From a virus: a DNA stretch of 51,414 nt. The notes beneath the pieces are model-generated. The model was not told the DNA's origin, did not search any database, and saw nothing but the letters and a program-made list of their open reading frames with translations. This document shows, one piece after another, positions 22,489-29,305 of the stretch (within the stretch, counting starts at the first letter, position 1; each line of letters opens with the position of its first letter). Both the position numbers and the translations under genes were made by a program. The stretch lies in IMG/VR virus record IMGVR_UViG_3300025728_000004, positions 1-51,414 of that record. One strand, written 5' to 3'.

Positions 22489-22692
22489 TTATGCGTGCTT
22501 CTTTTGCATGAAGTCAGGCAACTCGCCGTGCTCTTCCCAGTACGCCAGGGTGTCCTCGGCTAAAGCCCGAAGGAACACAGAGTGCAGCAGCTCGTTGTCA
22601 TGCGCCATCTTGACAAACCTTTTGTGCTTCTCATATCCAAGACGCATCTTTGTTTGCTTTTCGTGCATCAGCTCTTCTGGTACGTGTGGCAT
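22489..22692 (-). CDS. Small protein, possible ribbon-helix-helix (Arc-like) regulator
   Basis: This 67-residue protein has TKMRLGYEKHKRFVKMAHDN then LHSVFLRALAEDTLAYWEEH. The pattern of one short basic strand followed by two helices resembles the Arc/Mnt ribbon-helix-helix fold. GGGG lies seven bases before the ATG. It is the second gene of the cro operon, the place held by cII in lambda, so a regulatory role is likely. The fold call is tentative. Confidence 0.55.
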   Translation of the reverse strand: MPHVPEELMHEKQTKMRLGYEKHKRFVKMAHDNELLHSVFLRALAEDTLAYWEEHGELPDFMQKKHA

Positions 22693-22716
22693 ATAAACCC
22701 CTTTCGTTCACTATTA

Positions 22717-22920
22717 TCAGTCTGGTGCTGCTTTCTTCTTTGCTTTCGGGAAGTCGCTGAGCTCGATCCCTTTTGCCTTTCCGTCCGGTAGCACAGTGAT
22801 GAGAATGTCTCGCCCGGCCTCTACCGCCTTCGTGATTCCCTGGTGACTAACACCAAGCATTTTTCCCACCTTGGCCGGGCCAAGATCTGCAACCAACTGC
22901 TTTAGCGGAACACCTTGCAT
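22717..22920 (-). CDS. cro: Cro-like repressor
   Basis: This 67-residue protein closely follows lambda Cro in size and layout. An N-terminal strand/helix (MQGVPLKQLVADLG) leads to the helix-turn-helix AKVGKMLGVSHQGITKAVEAG (about 17-37), then the dimer strand RDILITVLPDGKAKGIEL and a basic tail (FPKAKKKAAPD). GAGGGAG precedes ATG 22920. It is the first gene behind the leftward promoter with an operator in its spacer, as expected for Cro. Its DNA targets are probably among the 18-bp operators. Confidence 0.85.
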   Translation of the reverse strand: MQGVPLKQLVADLGPAKVGKMLGVSHQGITKAVEAGRDILITVLPDGKAKGIELSDFPKAKKKAAPD

Positions 22921-22990
22921 AAACGACTCCCTCGCCGGTTGATACCTAATGGTAACTAACAGTTGCGGAGCCTTCAACGGTGTTACGCAA

Positions 22991-23018
22991 ATTTTAGTCC
23001 CTTCGAGGGGTCTTGCAA
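22991..23018 (-). promoter_or_regulatory. Leftward early promoter with operator in the spacer
   Basis: On the minus strand TTGCAA (23018-23013), 16 bases, and TAAAAT (22996-22991) form a good sigma-70 promoter. The class I operator AGTCCCTTCGAGGGGTCT (22996-23013) fills the spacer exactly and overlaps each box by one base. A bound protein would block RNA polymerase directly. It drives cro and the early minus-strand genes. Confidence 0.75.
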
Positions 23019-23088
23019 CTTAAAAATTATTTCATCGAAAGGACTTTACAGGCTCGCAACCTTGAGTTACCTTTTAACCCATCGAAGC

Positions 23089-23127
23089 GGTCCCTTCCGA
23101 GAGACCAGACGACTCGCTCTTTATACA
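23089..23127 (+). promoter_or_regulatory. Rightward early promoter candidate with operator
   Basis: The operator GGTCCCTTCCGAGAGACC is at 23089-23106 and TATACA at 23122-23127 can serve as a -10 box. The -35 region would fall within the operator and is poor (GAGAGA), so an activator or a different start is possible. It is divergent from the cro promoter and faces the plus-strand early genes. Confidence 0.5.
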
Positions 23128-23173
23128 ATCTGCGCAACAACCAATAGACCGCGCCGCCTCTGTCGGCGACCGG

Positions 23174-23230
23174 CGATCAGACAGGCCCGAAAGCCTGCCC
23201 ACGAAAGGGAAAACCCTTTGCGGCTGATCG
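23174..23230 (+). ncRNA. Candidate three-way-junction structured RNA
   Basis: CGATCAG (23174-23180) pairs with CTGATCG (23224-23230) to close a junction. It holds two perfect hairpins: CAGGC-ccgaaa-GCCTG (23182-23197) and AAAGGG-aaaa-CCCTTT (23204-23219). All 18 pairs are Watson-Crick. It would be transcribed from the rightward early promoter. Class and function are unknown; a regulatory or processed RNA is a reasonable guess. Confidence 0.5.
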
Positions 23231-23379
23231 ATGGCGAAAGCCTTAACCGTGCGAATGACCCGGCAAGCGATGCGCCCCGCCACACTCAGGCGGCAATGGA
23301 GTGAGCAGTTTGAATATTCAATAGGTGGCCACTGCCTGCCCAGTGAGCGAGCAATAGGAGATTCCATCATGGACTGACA

Positions 23380-23433
23380 ATGGTGAGTCATCTGCGTGGC
23401 GTAGCAAGCCTGAAGGCTGCGCCCAACACCTGA
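23380..23433 (+). CDS. Possible 17-codon leader peptide
   Basis: The ORF encodes MVSHLRGVASLKAAPNT. Just before it, a strong AGGAG site drives an ATG-GAC-TGA mini-reading frame (23369-23377). Ribosomes finishing there could restart at 23380. It could be a leader peptide that couples translation to the fold of the downstream RNA, or it may be chance. Confidence 0.2.
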   Translation: MVSHLRGVASLKAAPNT

Positions 23434-23627
23434 CAGGCAGCGGAAATCGGCCATCGATCTCACCGCGGATCGGCAGGAACACCGGTAGGCCAACCGAACG
23501 AGAGCGTACAACTTGACGCAACAATCCAGGCCGGTCGCCAGTAGCGCGGCCTGGACCCTTTCGCCAGTGCCGATTCGATGAGTCGGCAGTGGGAAAACTA
23601 CCAACCAAAAACAGCAGGGGTGCAAAC

Positions 23628-23822
23628 ATGAAAGACAAAACGGGTGTAGCCCTCTTGGGCGACGAATTTGAAATTGACGCGCTGAGCCTTCGCGGCCTGT
23701 TCGTAACCAAGGCGATGGGCGACTCGGCTGTATATCCTGGCTCCAGGACGTACCGACAGTCTCAGCAACGCATGCCAGGCAATAGCTCGGCTCGCACCTT
23801 CCACCATCACAGCCGCCTTTAA
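23628..23822 (+). CDS. Possible small protein
   Basis: This 64-codon frame follows a CAGGGG ribosome site that matches the usual style of this phage. The first 40 residues look protein-like (MKDKTGVALLGDEFEIDALS); the end (RTFHHHSRL) does not. It may be a real short gene or a decayed one. Confidence 0.35.
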   Translation: MKDKTGVALLGDEFEIDALSLRGLFVTKAMGDSAVYPGSRTYRQSQQRMPGNSSARTFHHHSRL

Positions 23823-23836
23823 AGCAGAAAATTAGC

Positions 23837-23854
23837 GGTCTCTTCCACGTCACC
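23837..23854. promoter_or_regulatory. Class II operator-like site, copy 3
   Basis: GGTCTCTTCCACGTCACC is the exact reverse complement of the site at 22020-22037. It lies 14 bases before the first plus-strand gene, so a bound protein could act as a repressor, a roadblock, or a translational block on the 5' leader. Confidence 0.6.
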
Positions 23855-23867
23855 GAGGGAAACTGAA

Positions 23868-24110
23868 ATGTTCAACTCCACAGCGAGAGCGGTTTTCGAT
23901 GAACGATTGAAAAAGATCCACGCAATGCCCGCCGGCGACCTGGTTGGCAGCGAGTCTGACCTGAATTACCTGCAGGGGTTTATCTCCTACGCACTCTGGC
24001 GCGGCGACATTGATTACGACGAGTCGACCCAGATGAACAGCAGCCTCACGGCGGCCCGAAGCGCTCGCGTCTCCCGCCTTTGCAGCGCCACCGAGAGGAT
24101 GCACGCATGA
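23868..24110 (+). CDS. Hypothetical early protein
   Basis: This 80-residue protein starts after GAGGG at 23868. It has helices FDERLKKIHAMPAGDLVGSE and LNYLQGFISYALWRGDIDYD and a basic end. First gene of the plus-strand operon; not recognised. The next gene overlaps its stop by four bases. Confidence 0.6.
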   Translation: MFNSTARAVFDERLKKIHAMPAGDLVGSESDLNYLQGFISYALWRGDIDYDESTQMNSSLTAARSARVSRLCSATERMHA

Positions 24111-24301
24111 CTACTTCACCGGTTAAATCACTGATCGACGATCAGCTCGAAGAGATCGAGCGCAGCCTTGGACTTATCGAAGTCAGCACGCAGATCTACG
24201 GACTGCTGGGCATGTCCCGCGACTTCCGGGTTTGCGACCTCCCGAAGAAAATGTATGCCACGCAGAAAGGCAACAGGATTGCCGTGAGAGCTCGGCCATG
24301 A
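24107..24301 (+). CDS. Small hypothetical protein
   Basis: This 64-residue protein (TTSPVKSLIDDQLEEIERSL) has a long acidic helix at its start and a basic C-terminal end. Its ATG overlaps the previous stop and its own stop overlaps the next ATG, so the genes form a coupled chain. Not recognised. Confidence 0.6.
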   Translation: MTTSPVKSLIDDQLEEIERSLGLIEVSTQIYGLLGMSRDFRVCDLPKKMYATQKGNRIAVRARP

Positions 24302-24675
24302 CGCAGACGACTGATGACAAGTTGCGCGAGCTGGCCAAGGCATATTCCCGGCATCGCGAGGCATGGCGAAAGAACGCTCAGGCCATCCGCGAACAGCATG
24401 CCGCCGCCGAAACATTCGTCGACCTGAAGCCATTTCGCAACCGGTACATGAGCGGCGAAACGCACGAAAACGAATGCTGCATCGTGTGGCATGGCTGGCA
24501 CCACGCCGTCAGTGAGGTGCAGACCTACGACGACACCTGGACCGAGGAAGACGACGGCAGCTTTCGGGCCATGGCTCGACTGCTCGATGAGCGCAAAGAG
24601 ATCAACGCCCAAGGCAACCGCATCCGCAACCGCCTGCGCATCATCGGCGACCAGCTGCTGAGGGCTGAGCCATGA
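24298..24675 (+). CDS. Hypothetical early protein
   Basis: This 125-residue protein is helical and charged, with a coiled-coil N-terminal part (DDKLRELAKAYSRHREAWRK) and a second helix near the end (MARLLDERKEINAQGNRIRN). CCIVWHGWHHA in the middle could bind metal. Not recognised. ATG 24298 is preferred over the 22-codon longer frame because of the four-base overlap. Confidence 0.6.
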   Translation: MTQTTDDKLRELAKAYSRHREAWRKNAQAIREQHAAAETFVDLKPFRNRYMSGETHENECCIVWHGWHHAVSEVQTYDDTWTEEDDGSFRAMARLLDERKEINAQGNRIRNRLRIIGDQLLRAEP

Positions 24676-26021
24676 GCACCAGCTACGCAGACAGCGCCCA
24701 GGCCCGGGAGTGGGACCGGCGATACGACGATTACGGCCGACCCAAGGCAGCACCGACCGATCTGTTCCACGACTACGACGCGGCCAACCCGGAGCACTCG
24801 CAGCGCCTGGACGACAGAAGGCGACGGCAGGCCGAGGAAGACAAGGCAAGCGCCAAGCGTGTTTCGGCCGCAGTCGAGAAGATCGGCGACTTCTTTGGCT
24901 TGAATGGAAATGCATCTAACAGTCCCTTGCACGGGACTTTCGACGTACAAGGGGTGAACATGAACGCAACGACTGAGCTGGCCACCGTGCCGCCAAAGGA
25001 AACCGCGCTGGCTGTCTATAGCGCACCGAACGGCCTGGAGCCTTGGCTGCAAAAGATCCGCGACGAGGTTCTGGCTTTCGTTCCAGACACCAGCACCGCA
25101 AAGGGTCGCGCCGCCATCGCCTCGATTGCCCACAACGTCGCGAAGTCGAGAGTGGCCCTGGATGACGCCGGCAAAAAGCTGGTGGCCGAACTTAAGGAAG
25201 TCCCGAAGCTGATCGACGCCGAGCGCAAGCGGATGCGCGAAACCCTTGAGGCGCTTCAGGAGCAGGTCCGCCGACCGCTGAACGAATGGCAGGCCGCAGA
25301 GGATGCCCGAATTGATGCGCACAAGGCCGTGATCGAGCACATCGAAAACACCGACACCGCCGGCATGAGCGCCGCACTGATCGGCGCCAAGATCCAAGAC
25401 CTGGACAGCCTTGTGATCAACCAGGAGCTGGAAGAGTTCGAGGCTGACGCGCACCGGGCAAAGGCTGCCGCTCTGGTGACCCTGCGCAAGGCCCTGGTCG
25501 ACCAGGAACAGTACGAGGCGGATCAGGCAGAACTGGCCCAGCGCCGCGCTGACGACGAAGCGCGCGCCCAGCGTGAGCATGACGAGCGAATCAGAAGGGA
25601 AGCGGCCGAGCAGGCGCAGCGTGACGCCGACGAGGCAGCCCAGCGCGAGCGGGATCAGGCCGAGCAGCGCGAGCGGCAGCTGAAGCAGCAGGCAGAGGAC
25701 GCCGAGCGAAAGGCCGATCAGGCGAAACGCGAAAAGGAAGAAGCCGACCAGCGCGCCGAGCGTGAGCGCAAAGAGGCTGCGACCCGGCAAGAGAAGGCCG
25801 TCGAGCAGGCACGCCTTGATGAGCAGAAGCGTGCAGACGATGCCGCCGCCGAGATTGTCCGTCAGCAGGAAGCCCGTGCAGCCGATACGGCGCACCGCGC
25901 CAAGATCAACCGGTCTGCACTGGAAGCCTTCACCGCCAACGGGTTGACCGAAGCCTGCGCCAAGCAAGCCATCACGCTGATTGTGCAGGGAAAGATCCCG
26001 GCCATCGCCCTGACCTACTGA
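24672..26021 (+). CDS. Coiled-coil recombination-associated protein (DUF1351-like), possible two-gene fusion
   Basis: The 449-residue frame begins with about 90 polar residues of unknown origin. A second part starts at Met97 (ATG 24960), preceded by a typical AGGGGTGA site. This part has an ordered domain (about 110-300), a long Arg/Glu/Ala coiled coil (about 300-400) and a small C-terminal helical domain ending NGLTEACAKQAITLIV. It resembles the DUF1351/Kil-adjacent coiled-coil proteins that accompany phage annealing systems. Operator 24921-24938 lies between the two parts, so the in-frame joining is probably secondary and both the long and the 353-residue forms may be made. Confidence 0.65.
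   Translation: MSTSYADSAQAREWDRRYDDYGRPKAAPTDLFHDYDAANPEHSQRLDDRRRRQAEEDKASAKRVSAAVEKIGDFFGLNGNASNSPLHGTFDVQGVNMNATTELATVPPKETALAVYSAPNGLEPWLQKIRDEVLAFVPDTSTAKGRAAIASIAHNVAKSRVALDDAGKKLVAELKEVPKLIDAERKRMRETLEALQEQVRRPLNEWQAAEDARIDAHKAVIEHIENTDTAGMSAALIGAKIQDLDSLVINQELEEFEADAHRAKAAALVTLRKALVDQEQYEADQAELAQRRADDEARAQREHDERIRREAAEQAQRDADEAAQRERDQAEQRERQLKQQAEDAERKADQAKREKEEADQRAERERKEAATRQEKAVEQARLDEQKRADDAAAEIVRQQEARAADTAHRAKINRSALEAFTANGLTEACAKQAITLIVQGKIPAIALTY
24921..24938. promoter_or_regulatory. 18-bp operator, class I, inside a reading frame
   Basis: AGTCCCTTGCACGGGACT has only the two central-base pairs imperfect. It lies 21 bases before ATG 24960 and its ribosome site. It probably marks an internal regulated start for the recombination genes, although no clear promoter boxes are visible. 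Confidence 0.65.
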
Positions 26022-26028
26022 GGCGCCA

Positions 26029-26172
26029 ATGAACACACCACGACTGACCGCCCAGCTCGACTGGATGAAGGTAGGCGCGTTCGACCCTGAGCAGTTCCAG
26101 GGTGATGACCGCAAAGAGTACGAAGACGAGGCGCTGAAAATCGAGCGCCAGTGGGACAACCAGCCAATCTGA
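26029..26172 (+). CDS. Small acidic protein
   Basis: This 47-residue protein (MNTPRLTAQLDWMKVGAF then DRKEYEDEALKIERQW) has a weak ribosome site but fits exactly between the coiled-coil gene and the ATPase gene. It is of a type common in phage recombination operons; function unknown. Confidence 0.55.
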   Translation: MNTPRLTAQLDWMKVGAFDPEQFQGDDRKEYEDEALKIERQWDNQPI

Positions 26173-26181
26173 GGTGCCGAC

Positions 26182-26820
26182 ATGGCAACTGTAACCCTGA
26201 TCCTCGGCAAGTCCGGCAGCGGCAAGAGCGCGTCAATGCGCAACTTCAAGCCCGCCGACGTGGCGCTGATCCAAGTCATCAAAAAGCCCCTTCCGTTCCG
26301 CGATTCAAAGACATGGAAGCCCTACGTCACGGACGACTGGAACAAGGTCATCGGCGCCACCCGGCAGACGAAGCGGAAGGTGATCGTGATCGATGACTTC
26401 CAATACATCCTGGCCAACGAGTTCATGCGCCGGAGCGAGGAAAAGGGCTTCGACAAGTTCACCGAAATCGGCCGGCACACCTGGAACATTTTCGAGGCGC
26501 TGCTTCATCTGCCCGACGACGTTCGCGTCTACATCCTCAGTCACACCGAGGAAACAGACGCCGGCCAGATCAAGATGAAGACCATCGGAAAGATGCTGGA
26601 CGAAAAGATCACGCTGGAAGGCATGGTCACCATCGTTCTCCGGTCGGTCGTCCAGGACGGCCAGCACTTCTTCAGCACCCGCAACAACGGATCGGACACG
26701 ACCAAGGCCCCAATGGGCATGTTCGAAGACTCCATGGTCGAGAACGACCTGGCGGCGGTTGACGCTGCGATCTGCGCTTACTACGAAATCAAACCTACCG
26801 AAATCACCCAGGCCGCATAG
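26182..26820 (+). CDS. Sak4-like RecA-fold ATPase (recombinase)
   Basis: This 212-residue protein has a Walker A LGKSGSGKSAS at about 8-18, a Walker B VIVIDDFQY at about 69-77, and a sensor region DVRVYILSHTEE at about 113-124. It is of the short single-domain AAA/RecA type called Sak4, which anneals or exchanges single strands with the help of the phage SSB. The next gene, 11 bases on, encodes that SSB-like partner. GAGGTG precedes the ATG. Confidence 0.82.
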   Translation: MATVTLILGKSGSGKSASMRNFKPADVALIQVIKKPLPFRDSKTWKPYVTDDWNKVIGATRQTKRKVIVIDDFQYILANEFMRRSEEKGFDKFTEIGRHTWNIFEALLHLPDDVRVYILSHTEETDAGQIKMKTIGKMLDEKITLEGMVTIVLRSVVQDGQHFFSTRNNGSDTTKAPMGMFEDSMVENDLAAVDAAICAYYEIKPTEITQAA

Positions 26821-26831
26821 GAGCCTTCCAC

Positions 26832-27479
26832 ATGTTCAATCTTGACGCTAACGCCGCACGTTCCGCCGACAACAAGTCCGCCTTCATCGACGAGGCCGGC
26901 AAGTATATCGGCGACTTCACCCGGGCCGAATGGATGGAAAAGAAGGAGACCGGCTCTACCGGGATCGGCTTCACCTACAAGACCCGAGACGGGGCGGAAG
27001 GTAACTTCTACCTGAACCTGAGCTACCAGCACGGCAAGCAGAACGACGGCGGCCACGCGATGATTAACGCAATCATGGCCTGCCTGAAGCTGCGCACAGT
27101 CGGAGCGCCGCAGCCGATCAAGTTTGAAAAGTGGAACAGCGACACCAAGCAGCGCGAAGAAGTGACCGCGCCGGGCTTCCCGGAACTGATGGGCAAGCCG
27201 ATCGGCCTGCTGCTCCAGATGGAAATCGAGAAGACCAGCACCACCGGAATGGAACGCCCGATCATTTACGCGCCATTCAGCGCCGAGTCGGAAAAGACCG
27301 CCTCCGAGATCCTTGATCCTAAGTGCATGGCCCCGGTGAAGCTGGCCAAGATGGTTCAGCAGCTCATGAAAAAACCGGTTCGCGACAACCGACCGAAGCA
27401 CCTGCAGAGCCAGTCGAGCAACGACAGCTACGACCAGGGCGAACCGCACTACGAATTCGACGACATCCCGTTTGATTGA
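26832..27479 (+). CDS. Single-stranded-DNA-binding-like protein (DUF669 type)
   Basis: This 215-residue protein has an OB-like strand-rich core (about 25-150), with YIGDFTRAEWMEKKETGSTG and GLLLQMEIEKTSTTGM. A flexible stretch follows, and it ends in an acidic tip, HYEFDDIPFD. That tip copies the DDDIPF end by which bacterial SSB recruits partner enzymes. It would cover single strands and load the Sak4-like ATPase. The family name is from memory. Confidence 0.78.
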   Translation: MFNLDANAARSADNKSAFIDEAGKYIGDFTRAEWMEKKETGSTGIGFTYKTRDGAEGNFYLNLSYQHGKQNDGGHAMINAIMACLKLRTVGAPQPIKFEKWNSDTKQREEVTAPGFPELMGKPIGLLLQMEIEKTSTTGMERPIIYAPFSAESEKTASEILDPKCMAPVKLAKMVQQLMKKPVRDNRPKHLQSQSSNDSYDQGEPHYEFDDIPFD

Positions 27480-27556
27480 TCGTCACGCCGCATAAGCAAT
27501 AACCCGCCGGGCCATCGCCTGGCGGACTCAAAACCAAGTGAAATCAGGGGTAACCA

Positions 27557-28228
27557 ATGAACGCAATTATTTTCGATTCCGAGACTACAGGCCTGAAAGA
27601 CCCGCAGATGGTCGAAGGCGCCTATCTCAAACTCGCCGACATCCAAACTCTGGGCGTCGTCGAAGAATTCCTGCAGCGCTACAAGCCGTCGAAGCCGATC
27701 GAGCTGGGCGCGCTGGCCACCAGCCACATCTACGACGAAGAGCTGGTCGACTGCCCGCCGCACACCGAATTTGCGCTGCCCGAAGGCACCACCTACATCA
27801 TCGGCCACAACGTCGACTACGACTGGGGCGTGATCGGTCAGCCGGATGTGAAGCGGATCTGCACCCAGGCGCTGAGCCGTGCGCTCTGGCCTGACGCTGA
27901 CTCGCACAGTCAGTCGGCGATGATCTACCTGCACTACAGGGAGCATGCGCGCGGGCTCTTGCAGAACGCTCACGCCGCGCTCGACGACGTACTCAACTGC
28001 CGCCGGCTCCTGGTCAAGATCCTGGAAGAGATCGCCTTGCGCAACGGCGCAGCGGTTTTCAGCTTCGAAGACCTCTGGATGATTTCCGAAGAGGCGCGCA
28101 TCCCGACCGTGATCCGCTTCGGCAAGCACGCCGGATCGAAGATCGCCGACATCCCGGCCGACTATAAGCGCTGGCTGCTCGGCCAGGCCGACGTTGATCC
28201 GTACCTGCGCAAGGCGCTGGCCAAATAA
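27557..28228 (+). CDS. Exodeoxyribonuclease X-like DEDD exonuclease
   Basis: This 223-residue protein has an N-terminal DnaQ-fold domain. FDSETTG (about 6-12) holds the first Asp and Glu, IGHNVDYDWG (about 80-89) the second Asp, and NAHAALDDVLNC (about 137-148) the last His/Asp pair. A DUF3820-like C-terminal module (IRFGKHAGSKIADIPADY, about 182-199) follows. Such 3'-5' exonucleases trim single strands in repair or recombination. CAGGGGTAAC precedes the ATG; the gene ends the recombination module just before a terminator. Confidence 0.88.
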   Translation: MNAIIFDSETTGLKDPQMVEGAYLKLADIQTLGVVEEFLQRYKPSKPIELGALATSHIYDEELVDCPPHTEFALPEGTTYIIGHNVDYDWGVIGQPDVKRICTQALSRALWPDADSHSQSAMIYLHYREHARGLLQNAHAALDDVLNCRRLLVKILEEIALRNGAAVFSFEDLWMISEEARIPTVIRFGKHAGSKIADIPADYKRWLLGQADVDPYLRKALAK

Positions 28229-28247
28229 CCGACCAAGTAACCGACCA

Positions 28248-28280
28248 AAAGGGCGCCCATGAGAGCGCCCTTTCTTTTGG
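28248..28280 (+). terminator. Intrinsic terminator after the recombination module
   Basis: AAAGGGCGC (28248-28256) and GCGCCCTTT (28265-28273) form a perfect 9-bp stem with an 8-nt loop. TCTTTTGGG follows. It separates the exonuclease gene from the next gene by a strong stop, so the genes beyond need read-through or their own promoter. Confidence 0.85.
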
Positions 28281-28287
28281 GTGCCAA

Positions 28288-28779
28288 ATGAACCAATACA
28301 ACGACCTCCGAATGATGGACCGATCGACCCTGGCCTCTGCGCAAGACGCATTCCTGCGCTCTGGCGGCAAGATCGACGTGCTGCAAACCTTCGAATTCAA
28401 ACCGCTACCCCCGCGCATCGAGCCTCGGCTGACGCAGGAAGAGATCGAGCTACGACAGATGGCCGATCAAATCCGAACGCTGAGCGAAACGATGACCAAG
28501 ACGGAAATGGCCAAGCACATGGGCATTTCTCAGGACCGGATAACGAAGGTCTGCAAGCTTTCAGGAATTCAGCTGCGTAATGGATCGGGGCGTAACCCGG
28601 GCAGCAGATCGGAAAACCCGATCGAGGACAAGGTTCTGGTCGATCGGATCAAGGCCCTGGCACAGATTGGCCTGGGCAAGCTCAAGGTGCGGAATCAGAT
28701 CGGCATCGGCTGGCACAAGATGGATCGACTGGTTCACACCTATCGCATCGCCTTCCCTGGGCCTTCTTCGTGCGAATGA
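28288..28779 (+). CDS. Helix-turn-helix protein
   Basis: This 163-residue protein has a helix-turn-helix at about 70-95 (TKTEMAKHMGISQDRITKVC) and a second helical DNA-binding-like region near 125-150 (LAQIGLGKLKVRNQIGIGWH). Its two-site layout suggests a DNA-binding regulator. It lies directly after the terminator. Target unknown; it is one of the candidates for the missing repressor. Confidence 0.65.
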   Translation: MNQYNDLRMMDRSTLASAQDAFLRSGGKIDVLQTFEFKPLPPRIEPRLTQEEIELRQMADQIRTLSETMTKTEMAKHMGISQDRITKVCKLSGIQLRNGSGRNPGSRSENPIEDKVLVDRIKALAQIGLGKLKVRNQIGIGWHKMDRLVHTYRIAFPGPSSCE

Positions 28780-28845
28780 TCCGATCCTTGTCGCGCCAGC
28801 GTGCGCGCCTCACCCAGCACCAACTGCCAGCGAGCGGGCTATCGA

Positions 28846-29304
28846 ATGAAAAAGCGCAAGCCGAACAACATGCGGACCAGGGTCGAGCGTTCCTGCCGGG
28901 CGCTGCTCAGGACCAATCACACTTGCATCGTGAACATCGATCCGAGCGGCAAGCAGTCGCTGTTCAACGTGGCCAACTCCCGGCGAATTGTCAGCCATCA
29001 AATCGGTAGCGCCATCTTTGAAATAGCGCACCGCTGGACGATCTACATCAGCTGCATGTGTATCGATCAGGCCGGGGCTGAATACTGCAAGTCCGTCGAG
29101 GTTTCGCCCGTAGGCGTGCATCTGGCGGCGAACATTTCGGACGTGATCGAGCACTTCTATGTAGAGCTGCGCGATTCCTGCAACGCCCTGCACCTTTCCG
29201 CGAGCGGCTGGATTGCGATTCCCTACGAAACATCACTGGAAGAAAAGCAGGCGGCTCAGCTGTTCGAGGCCGCCGGGGCATGGAACCAAAGGAAGGCGGC
29301 ATAA
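28846..29304 (+). CDS. Hypothetical protein
   Basis: This 152-residue protein has a basic N-terminus (KKRKPNNMRTRVERSCRALL) and mixed strands and helices after it. ATG 28846 follows a GAGCGGG site. The RVERS-CRALLRTNH and AQLFEAAGAWNQRKAA segments are reminiscent of Pseudomonas phage hypothetical proteins. No function can be given. Confidence 0.6.
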   Translation: MKKRKPNNMRTRVERSCRALLRTNHTCIVNIDPSGKQSLFNVANSRRIVSHQIGSAIFEIAHRWTIYISCMCIDQAGAEYCKSVEVSPVGVHLAANISDVIEHFYVELRDSCNALHLSASGWIAIPYETSLEEKQAAQLFEAAGAWNQRKAA

Positions 29305-29305
29305 C

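Larger units (their letters stand above)
23128..23627 (+). other. Hairpin-rich untranslated leader region
   Basis: This stretch of about 500 bp has no convincing protein gene. It has at least four good hairpins: the three-way junction at 23174-23230, TCCAGGCC/GGCCTGGA at 23525-23555, TGCCGA/TCGGCA at 23568-23588, and a GAAG-type hairpin near 23404-23420. There is also a perfect 12-bp palindrome at 23310-23321. The region lies between a regulated promoter and the first plus-strand genes, as in phages whose immunity acts through RNA. Confidence 0.5.

Noticed and set aside
23074-23853. A 259-codon minus-strand reading frame across the immunity leader
   Set aside because: It is rich in Cys, Arg and Ser, lacks a coherent fold pattern and overlaps both operators and hairpins. 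It is more likely a chance frame in GC-rich DNA.
24525-26282. A 585-codon minus-strand frame opposite the coiled-coil gene
   Set aside because: It is Leu/Gly/Val-rich because it is the complement of a Glu/Arg/Ala-repeat coiled coil. The plus-strand genes have ribosome sites and known partners.
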